Program-made: the position numbers and the translations under genes | In this document: positions 23,277 to 32,950 of the stretch, piece after piece | Numbering within the stretch: the first letter of the stretch is position 1 | How the letters are laid out: each line of letters begins with the position of its first letter | Source: Ulota crispa | Lineage: Eukaryota > Streptophyta > Bryopsida > Orthotrichales > Orthotrichaceae | Reading direction: 5' to 3' | Assembly (NCBI GenBank): GCA_963920765.1 | Contig: OY987249.1 | Coordinates: 17,208,483-17,272,482 of the forward strand | Length of the DNA stretch: 64,000 bases | Notes under the pieces: model-generated | Seen by the model: only the letters and a program-made list of their open reading frames with translations | Told to the model about the DNA's origin: nothing | Database searches by the model: none

Positions 23277-23535
23277 TTGTTAATTTGGGACTAATCGCCC
23301 ATTTTGGGACTAAACTAGGTTTAAGGTAATCACCTTAAACCGAGCTCTAGGTTTAAGCAGCGTTTTTTTGGTACACGTGCCCTCACCTAAGAGGAGGAAT
23401 TTGCGGGACAAAATCTTAGTGGCTCACACTGAATCTGATACCATCTGGCATTTAAATGGTTTAAGGTAACTTTTTGAGTTTAAGGTGAAGTGCAATTTGG
23501 GAATTGCTTTCTTCCAATTTAATGAATATGGCGTT
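23277..23535. mobile_element. CCATATTCATTAAATT-family MITE, ATAA duplication
   Basis: The ends AATGCCATATTTGTTAATTT and AATTTAATGAATATGGCGTT are flanked by ATAA. A TTAA element (23,547-23,785) starts only 11 bp downstream. Confidence 0.8.
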
Positions 23536-23546
23536 ATAAGCTTTAA

Positions 23547-23785
23547 CCCCTAAGTGCCCCAGTGACCACCATGTGGTTGCTTAGTTTCGAAAAATGTCCA
23601 TGTTTGACTCTTATCCTCTTCTTAATGGTAAAGTCAAAGGACTTGTACTTTTTCATGTACCTCCAGGCATGTGTCTACTACCACTCAAAAAAATTCAAGC
23701 TATTTGACTTTATTTAGGTAATACTTTTATTGGACTAAGTACACAGGGTATGGATTTGAGTGAATATGGCATGGGCGCTCAAGGA
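23547..23785. mobile_element. piggyBac-like MITE, 239 bp
   Basis: TTAA flanks, ends CCCCTAAGTGCCCC and GGGCGCTCAAGGA. Belongs to a short subfamily with 24,996-25,235. Confidence 0.7.
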
Positions 23786-24433
23786 TTAAGGTTGTTGTTT
23801 TCAAAACGCCAACAATGCAACACTAATACACTATCTAGTAGGGCTTAATAAAAAGTTATGATTTTCCCACCAAACTTCTTCTTAAAGAAGACTAGCTTTG
23901 GTATGTGGAAGACCAATGTGAACAAAGAAAAGCATATATTAGTTTAGAATGATGCAACTATCTAACACTCATAGTTATGGTCTTTTAGATGGCTTCCATC
24001 CTTGAAGCCTATGTTTAAGAAATTCTTTTTGACAACACGGTTATTTGATCCCACCATAGTTGGGTGTATTATGATGGTAAACATCCTATCAACACCCAAG
24101 TTTGAATTTAGAACCACCTCATTAGTTTGCCAAAGCCAAAGCCACAAGTGCCTCACCAATCTTCAAATTCAAACATATGTGTAGATTCTAGAACACTTGC
24201 TTAAAAAGAAAATTCAAGAGATAGGAAAATTCATGTGGAAAAATGTAAAACTCACAATGTAAAATGTATGCAAACTATCCACAAGAATCTACTATGGCAC
24301 CTTAGTGGTAGCCTTATCAATCCTAACTCATGACCTAGCTCTCTTCTCTACCATATACCAAACATAATTTGCCACACCAGCAAAACTTGTTGGCATTGAT
24401 AATATGGCGTAGGCAACCTAAAAGGAGAGAATG

Positions 24434-24876
24434 TGTTATTCATTAAATTGAGAAAAAATGTTTTTCCAAATAGGGAATGCTGTTTCAAGAGCTGGGATCA
24501 GTGAGCCGTGCACCGTGAGCCATGACCCAAGATTTTATGTCAAAATAGTAAATTCCACCTATAACTGCGTATACACGGCCTTGTAATTGTGCATTTAAAA
24601 GTAACATCCCTTGAAAAGTTGCTTTTTTTATTGATTTTGAGTTGAGAATTAGTTCTTGCTCACAAGAGTTTGAATCCTCGCTCATAGCTCACCGTTTTAT
24701 GTTGATGAAATAGCATCACCCCTCTTGTAAGGTATTTCATCATTGATGTAAGGTCTTGAAGAAATCATCATAATGTTTACTCTAAATCACCTAAAAACTC
24801 TTAAAAATGAAAAATTCAAAAATCCCAATATGCAAAAGATTTCCCAATTTAATCAAGAATTTAATGAATAACGCTC
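24434..24876. mobile_element. Inverted-repeat element related to CATTAAATT MITEs
   Basis: The ends gtgttattcattaaattg and aatttaatgaataacgc are inverted. The interior is unlike the other members. No clear target duplication is seen. Confidence 0.5.
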
Positions 24877-24995
24877 TAAGCCTTTGTTTGTAAGAGGTAG
24901 CATGCAGAGCCTTGGAAGCTTGGCAAGTGAAGTTATATTTTCACAATAGAGGTTCTACTTTCACTTTTCTAAGCATAGAAAGTCAATTTAGTTAA

Positions 24996-25235
24996 CCCCT
25001 GAGCGCCCAAGGGGCTAGAATATGGCCTCTCAGTTTTGAAAATTTTCAAGATTTGACCATTCTAATCTTTTCAATGGTACCGTGTAAAGACATGTCCCTT
25101 TCTGTGGAGCTCCAAACATATGTTCCCTACCAATCGGTACAATTAATTTATGTGGATCTCTTTTATGTGAAAGTTTGATTGAAATGAATTCCAAAGGGTT
25201 TAGGTTTGAGCAAACTTATGCTAGGCGCTTAGGGA
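24996..25235. mobile_element. piggyBac-like MITE, 240 bp, with extended flank repeat
   Basis: TTAA flanks, ends CCCCTGAGCGCCCAAGG and GGCGCTTAGGGA. The left flank agtcaatttag-TTAA recurs immediately after the right TTAA as agtcaatttag-TTGA. Confidence 0.7.
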
Positions 25236-26479
25236 TTAAAGTCAATTTAGTTGAATAGGCGGCAAGCAAGTGTATAAGATAGTGACGTAATCTTCACACC
25301 TAACTAATTTTAATCCACTAAGTTAATGAGATTGTGGATTAATCAAGTCATTAGGGTACTCCAAAAGGACCACCTAGACATTCAGAAGAGCTCCTGAAGG
25401 ACATGTGCGCTTATTGACTATTTGAGTCTCATTTTTTATATTTAGGGGGGAAATTTGAATGTGGAAGTGACAAGGTATTTTCTTTATGCTCTCCTTATGT
25501 TATGAAGTTTAGTTCAATTTTTTTTCCTTCATTGCAAATTTGCAATGACTATTTTGAGTCATTTTCACACCATACAAGTAATTAGATCCAAATGTCCTAA
25601 TCTAGACTTCTCTAGACTTGTAGTTTGTGATGGCTCCAAAATATTAATTTTTAACATTTTGACAATTTTGACCATACCTGCAACTAGAAACAAGTATATA
25701 AATGCATGTTTTTGCCACTTGAAAAATAACTGAATGCAATTCTTTGATATTTTATATTGGGTGTGGAAAGAGCAAATTTAAATTATCAATTAGATAATCC
25801 ATAACAACTAATTCCAATATACTTTACAAGCTGATTCACTTTAAATATATGAACCATAGTACCATACATGTTTGCAGTTTGTACAACTATAATTCCATTT
25901 TTCCAGATCTTATCAAACAAATTTTTGGTGGACTCTAGATGAGTCCTTTTTCTCATTTTATTGAAATGGGATAATTCTATAATTCCTTACAAAAGGACTC
26001 ATTGAGACGTGCTAGAGAGAAATTCTAGCATGCAAAAGTGATAGCTAGTGGAGTGGAGAGATCAATATACGTGCCATATTGAGATATGCGCCAATGACGA
26101 AGAGTGTTGGTAAACACCTCTCTTCCAAAAGTTGGTTCTGGAGGCTGCAACCAACCTTTAAAATTGGTTTTCGCGCAACATGCACCCGCCAATGCAAATG
26201 GGTAAGGAAGTATTGGATAGAAATGGACAGAGTCATTGAAGTGATAGAAGTGTGCACGTTCATCTATTAAATATATTAATATTAGCAGTTTCATCCAAAT
26301 TAATGGCTAACCTTGCACCTGCTTGGGGAGGACTTTGGCTATTTCATCCATTATTTCACCCAGGTTTTCCAGTGTTATAGTAGCCAGCAGCAAATTGAGG
26401 TAAGATTTTGGCAAAAATTCGCACACATTTTAAAGACTGGCTGCAACAGTGCTAATCTTACAGAGCTAAGTTATTGCTG

Positions 26480-26668
26480 CAATTGAGATGGGGGAGAGTT
26501 GGATGAAAGTTCATTATGCTTTTAGGTGCCCTACCGGTGTCTCGAAGTTGGTACAAATGTACAATCGATGGACAATGGAATCGATATATGCGTGTTTTGA
26601 AGATTCCTACAAAAGTTGCTTTGCACTGGAAAGTGGACCGCCATTCTAAACGGCCAGCATTTAAGGTA
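26480..26668 (+). pseudogene. Possible old exon shared by both copies
   Basis: A frame reading MRVLKIPTKVALHWKVD then RHSKRPAFKV is followed by a possible donor (aag-gtaaag). The copy-A counterpart (5,824-5,900) keeps much of the same frame but has TAG for TGG. Differences between copies are mostly non-synonymous, so this is not under clear protein constraint. No family recognised. Confidence 0.25.
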
Positions 26669-26885
26669 AAGTAGACACAATCAATCTGGAGCAAGGTCCT
26701 AATGTGGTGCATATGTACACACTTAGTACATTTCAGATCTGAAATCTAGGCAAGTCATAAATAACTTATTTTCTATAACAAAAAATAAGCTATCTATGAC
26801 TTGCCTCAATTTCGGATTTGAAATGTTTTGCATGTGTATATATGCACCACATTAGGACCATGCTCCAGATTGTGTGTGTCTACCT
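26669..26885. mobile_element. Palindromic MITE, AAGTAGACACA ends, TA duplication
   Basis: This is a 217-bp hairpin. Copy A is empty at 5,895-5,902 (catttaaggtagacata), which proves a TA duplication. Confidence 0.85.
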
Positions 26886-28016
26886 TAGACATATTGTACC
26901 TTTCTCTAACTGGTTGTCAAAGTTGATTTGTACCCATCTTTGAGGTGTTCACCACTCACTCATTGTGAACCCAAAATGAAACAGTCAAAGTGGAGTAGTG
27001 AACACTACTTGCATAAGCAAATTTTGCCACATGTCAGTTACTAAATTGGTTTGGGAGAGATGGGATCGAGACCATCAAGTGTCATTATAAGAACACATCC
27101 AAGCAGTTTCAAAGATTAATTTAGAGTTACTAATAGGGACCCTATGACCTGCAATTTTATCCTTTAATATAAAACATTCTACAATAATTTTTTCCACAAA
27201 AATAATATTCTATAATAGCTTGTTGAAAAATTAATCCTACTGATTTATTTCCTGAATTTTCTCAGACCTTTGCGGTACCCCAGACCCTTACACGCTTGGG
27301 TATGGGTCTGTCTACCTTATGTTTGCCGATGCTGAGGTTCCTTAGCACTCTGCCACACCTCCATTGACTCAGGACTTTATCCTAAAGCTGGATATGACTT
27401 TGTAAGAGCTAGATTGGTAAATGTCAATTTTGTTAAATTGGTAGAATTCATGCGCCAAAAAGTGGTGACATATATCTTCCCAAAGGTTAAATTTCAATGT
27501 AGTAGGCTCGGCATAAATTTTGGGTTGAGGTTATGCAGCTTGAACAGAGTCAAAGTAATGACATACCACCGTTTCAATGAAATTGAAGTTGAAATTAGCA
27601 AATTACCAGAAGTATGGATATTGTGGATATTAACAAGGTGTAAAATTGAGGATTAGTTTTATAATATTGTATGATGTAGATTTTTTTAACTTGCAACAAA
27701 GCTTATGGGAGGTCATTCAAAACAAATCATAATGAAGGAAGTGCCACATAGTGGTCCTCCCAATAGATTGAAAGACCTAAGAGAAAAATTAGGCAAATGA
27801 AGAGTGTACCAATTCCAACATTTGGAAAGTTTTTCTTCTTGTGCATAATTTTCATGTAGCTTAGTTCTCATATGTGAGTAGAAGTACCTAATTGTGACAC
27901 TTAGCATAATTGCTACATAAAACATGACAATTCTAATAATCAACATTTAAATGAATTATAGTCTTAGGTCTAACCGTATTATATCAGTATTCTTCAAAGT
28001 GTACATAATAGACTTA

Positions 28017-30085
28017 TAGTGACTCACAAAACCGAGTTAGTGTTTAGATGATTTTCAATAAATAATCAATATTAACACATGGAATGAACAATCTAATAGG
28101 TAAAAATTTGTTTTTGAAAGTAGAAGGTTTATTGATTATTCACATGGAAATTGAAAACAAAATACACATAATATATGGAAGCACTAAAATTCTGAAATCA
28201 AACCCCTCACTAACTCAATTTTGGACTTGTGTGTCTATATACACTCAAAAATCAATTTACTTGCCCTTTGCATAACTATTTGCCTATATTTTTTTGTGGC
28301 ATGCTCACGTAAAGGTTTGCACACTAAGTGGCAATGATAGAACGGAAAATCTCAAACCCACGCTCTCACAATTTTGAAAGACCCTTTGGACATATTGATT
28401 AATAATTGAGCTTCTGTTTTAGTGTTATCCATAGGCTTTTTATAGGGTTTAGGCCAAGTTATTGAGCATGTCACTTTAAAATATTGAAAAATTGTTTAAA
28501 TCATACTCTTTTATTTTTTTTGCTATATATTTAGGATTATTGTGGTGTTGAAAAATGACTCCATGCATCTATGCCATACTTCAAAAAAACAGCATAGGGA
28601 GATTGGTCTCTAATACTTCACAACAAATATATTGATTTACTGTACTTTCTATCTTGCAAATCAAACCAAGTCTAATTGCACTTATGCAACCCCAATATTG
28701 TGAAACCTTTTCCATGTTTAATAAGTTTTCTTCATTGTTCAATCTATAAGACCTTCTCTATCTCAATCCCAACATTATTAACAATCATCTAAGCAAAAAA
28801 GATTGACTTAGGACTCATCTCAAAAAATCACTTGCTTCCAATTTGCAATAGTCTAATTTTCAAGAGATTGGCAAAATATAAATAAACATAAAATATAATT
28901 TTATGGAAAAAGAGGTTTTTTCTTCTTCACGCAAGCCTTTAAACTTGCAAATTCAATACACATTGCATTGTGGACACTCATTATTTTCATTGTCAACTTG
29001 TTGCCTAACTAATTTGAATGCTATTTTAACAATAATAAATCTTCTACTTGTCATTGCTCTCACACATGCCCTCTTTAAGTGGTTTCAAATATTAATTGAT
29101 TATCCTTCTATAAACAGTTTGGCATCAAAAGACTTTTCTTTTGGATTCCCTCAACATTAGATTGACTAACAGCAAACCATTTGGCTACATTTTTGGTGAT
29201 TCACCCATTTTGTAGTAATGATATTACACTATTTTTCTTTTTGAAAAACAATGGGCTTATCATGTTATGAAGAAATTAAAAGGGCAATACACTATTAGAG
29301 GAGTAGAAACACTCTTTCCTACTTGCAACAATCACAACTAAAATCAATTTCTATGATATATTGTCAATATAAGGAGAAGATGGGAATATAGACATGCAAG
29401 ACCAAAATTGACTCAGTGAGTGACTCTCCTTTGAAATGAAATATCTCAAACACCCTTACCAATATTTTATTAAGGCTTCCATCTATTAATAAGTACTTGG
29501 ATACCTTTAATCTACTCTTTATGAGACCTAAAAACATTTATTAATGCAAATTGATATGACAAATTATATTAAGTAGGGGAAATTACAAATAGGGGCATGA
29601 AAACGTAAAATATTACAAATAGGGGCGTAGTTTCAAAATAATTACAAATAAGGGCATGATTTCAAAAAAAGTTGTAAATTTTTATATATATTTTTTGATT
29701 TGGACATTGGTTGACTTAGACATATCACATTAAATGTTAGCTAACTTCCAAAAAACTTAAAGGTCTCTCCAAATCAAGCTTAAATAAAGAAATTTTAGTA
29801 TAGGATATGGCAATTTTTGAGAACTTTTAATTTTTTTGAAAGTTAGTTAACATTTGATGTGATGTATCTAAATCAACTAATGTTCAAACCAAAAAAAAGT
29901 TACAAAAAACCAGTTTTTTTTTTGAAATTGTGCCCCTACTTGTAATTATTTTGAAATTGTGCCCCTACTTGTAATTATTTTGAAATTGTGCCCCTATTTG
30001 TAATATTTTATGTTTTCATGCCCGTATTTGTAATTTCCTCTATCAAGTAACAGTTGGTTTTCTAACTTGGTTTTGTGAGTCACTA
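28017..30085. mobile_element. 2.1-kb TA element, TAGTGACTCACAAAACC ends
   Basis: Exact inverted ends TAGTGACTCACAAAACC and GGTTTTGTGAGTCACTA are flanked by TA. Copy A is empty at about 8,808 (aatagacgtagttacc). It contains an 85-codon plus-strand frame at 28,903-29,160 with a hydrophobic centre but no transposase motifs, and a nested foldback at 29,577-30,042. Confidence 0.8.
29577..30042. mobile_element. Foldback with tandem-repeat arms
   Basis: The left arm has three units around attacaaataggggcatga; the right arm has inverted units around gtgcccctacttgtaatta. A related piece with its own inserted TTAA element lies at 62,990-64,000. Confidence 0.7.
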
Positions 30086-30186
30086 TACTTACCTTACTTG
30101 AATTCCAATTTGATCTGTACATCTCAAATCCACTCACAAGTTGCAGTTTTGCAAGAATCAAATCTTGTTTTACCTTCACAAATTAA

Positions 30187-30939
30187 CCCCTGAGCGCCCC
30201 ACAGCCAAGATCCTGTCGCTTGGGATTTCAGTGGGTGCTTTCGGGGCTGGATCTAATTTCTTGATTTAGTACTAAACTACAATTATCAAGGTATTTAAGT
30301 GGTCCTCATAAGTGAAGTAATGGCAAGTCAAGTCAAGTGTTGTACAAGTAGCTAGGGAGTCATGATTGCATGGAGCACCATAAGTGGCGAGGTGACAAGG
30401 AGCATCTTACATGCTGCAATCTATCAATATCACTTGCAAACTTGCTTGCAATGTATTTTGTGGTGGCAAGGAATTCACTGGCAAGGGTTCAAGCATGTTC
30501 TAGACCCTTTTCAAGGTAATTCTCACCGACTCTGCTGGACATTGTTTTCAACGCAATTGTGGTTTGAAGCCCTCAAACTTAGCATTCAAAGAAGTACAAT
30601 CTTTGATAATTTGCAAGTGTGTGCATTCACATCTAATCTTGCTACCCACAAAATTTGAGATGAATCAAGGGCTTATAGAATTTTGTAAAAATAAAAAAAT
30701 AGCAATTACATGCCAAAAAGTGAGATTTTGCCATCATGTGTTGTTTGATCAAATGTTATAATCTCCCATCTCCCATGGTCAATTGTTCCCAAACTTTGCA
30801 AGCCCTTTTTCAAGTAGGTATTCCACTATTTTCAATGGTCACTCTTAGTGGATCATCCAATTGACTCAAATATGATGTATCAAAATTGTAAATCTCTAAA
30901 AACCCTCATCTTGGTGAAAAAACTCTCGGCGCTCAGGGG
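30187..30939. mobile_element. piggyBac-like element, 753 bp, with small open frame
   Basis: TTAA flanks, ends CCCCTGAGCGCCCC and GGCGCTCAGGGG. A 98-codon plus-strand frame (30,362-30,658) is rich in Trp, His and Cys, but I recognise no transposase catalytic motif. Treated as non-autonomous. Confidence 0.75.
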
Positions 30940-30944
30940 TTAAG

Positions 30945-32130
30945 GAGAAGACCACTAAGATCTAATCTCTTAAAAATGCTTTCACTTTAAATTTGGAGCC
31001 CTCCTATGTTGTTGCTCAAAACAAAAGCTTCCAACATGTAATATGCTAGGAAATTTCCAACAGAAATTTCCAATACTCAACAGAAATCTATTTGCACCAT
31101 GCCTTTAAGTAAAAACAACACATCCCAAATCTACTTGTGATTCTGCATAGTTTAATACATAAAATTTCATATGGGCCGACTACACTTGTAATCCAATCAG
31201 GGAATTCCAGTTCCTAAGTAGTGCTAATTCGCATTAAGGGCTTTAAGGAAATTAATCCTTCCTTATCTATACAAGCCAATTTTATATGAGTTATCCAAGA
31301 AGTTTTAAGAAAGTGGAGTAAGATATCAAAAGAAATAACTCCAAAAAGTATCTCATAAAACTGTTTGGTAATAAGTATTTTTTCAGGATTGTCCTGTTCC
31401 TTACTACGTTTTTTCCAAAGTTTCAGGTAAAAGGTGGAGGTTATCAAAAAACTCAGCATTTATTTGAATGTTCTAACCATGCAACATTCACTTTTAAACA
31501 ACAAACTACACTACTCTTTCTATTTGGCACAACACATTATATTGAACACTAAAAGCTCCAGACAAATACCTTGATATCCACATATCTAGAAGCAAGCAAT
31601 CACTAAACCACTACCAACGTTCCTATGTAAGTAATGCCTTTCACCTGGACACTAAGCAGGGATGATACTAAATAAAACAAAAAAAGATTTGTGTTGGTGT
31701 CCCCCTACACACGAAATACAGTAAGTAGAATAAATAATATAGCTGGAAAACCAGAATAAACTGAAAGGCTCATACTTCAGCCTTCAGTCTTATAATAAAG
31801 CCAAATCTCTCTCATAACGCACTCCAAGACTCTTTGAACCACCTTTGAAGTATAGCATGTCAAGGAGCGGCAGGAGACTAAATTTCTGATACGTCCTCAA
31901 CTTTGTTGCCCGAGATGATTAAGATCAGAAGTAAGCAATACCCTACAATGGCTAAGAAAGCAACGAGGCAGTGTTCTCTCCTACACTAACATTTGATACG
32001 AATTGACTTTTCACTTGTCTCGCAATCCCAAATCAAATGTCTGGAGATGGTGTTGTGCTGTACCAGAAATTTGAGCTGATGCACAAAAGACATACTAAGC
32101 ATCAATGCTGCATAATTTTAATTAACAGAA
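30945..32130. other. No gene supported
   Basis: Unique-looking AT-rich sequence between mobile elements. An 81-codon minus-strand frame at 31,214-31,459 has no recognisable features. It may be flank or intron of the minus-strand gene at 32,951-35,847. Confidence 0.4.
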
Positions 32131-32133
32131 TTT

Positions 32134-32253
32134 AACACCATATTCATTAAATTGGGAAAACCAGATTCCTAAATTGTACCTTAATGGTCGGTTTAAGTTG
32201 GTCAACTTAATCCCAAAATGTTACAAAATTCCCAATTTAATGAATATGGTGTT
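32134..32253. mobile_element. Short CCATATTCATTAAATT-family MITE, ATTT duplication
   Basis: A 120-bp near-perfect hairpin with ends AACACCATATTCATTAAATT and complement, flanked by ATTT. Confidence 0.85.
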
Positions 32254-32950
32254 ATTTACTAGTACTAAAAATATGTGTGAATTCAGACAAGGCCCGAAGC
32301 CAAGCAGACCTTGGATATTCAACCTCCTTGACTCTGGATATATCTTATAATATAGAAATAAAAGGAAGTTACAATGTAATCAAGGCAAAAACAGTATGTT
32401 CATAAAATCATGCCACCTTATTTGCACCATAACCAAGACAGCAGGACAAATCTAACTCAATTTGAAACCACCACCAACGATGTTGCATATTTTCTCGCTG
32501 GTTAGAACAAACACAGCATTTCTTGTCTAGGACAGCACACCCCACAAATCTGACCAGAAATTTCGTTAGTTGTCTAATAGGCCTTTAAGATGTTTTGAGA
32601 AATGACATGAACAATTCAAACGTCATGGCATACTTAAATCTCAGAATACCCTCTTGAGTATATCATAAACACAATAAACACAAAATAAACAACAAATAAA
32701 TAAATAAAACCTTAATGATCATTGCCACATGCACAAGAATACACACCGCTGGGCGCTGGCAATAAAGGAAGCCAAGGAAATAGTAGAGCAAAACCTTCAA
32801 ATGTACGTGATACATAGCACCTTCAAAGGAATTCATGTTACGTGTACGTAGTAGGCCGGAACACAATGTGCTAACATTTTAAATCTCATTGTCTTTCAAA
32901 GTAGTCTAGGACGTGAGGGGCCAGGTAATCAAGATGTTCTAGGCTTTCCT

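Larger units (their letters stand above)
13035..30180. repeat. Copy B of the long duplicated segment
   Basis: This is collinear with 1-8,935 in the same direction but grown to about 17 kb by at least ten additional insertions. Most of it differs from copy A by many substitutions, except 13,606-14,247, which is identical. The right edge is masked by a TTAA element starting at 30,187. Confidence 0.8.

Noticed and set aside
24480-24700. tRNA-like word (gtttgaatcctcgctc)
   Set aside because: No cloverleaf could be formed around it and no other tRNA boxes are present.
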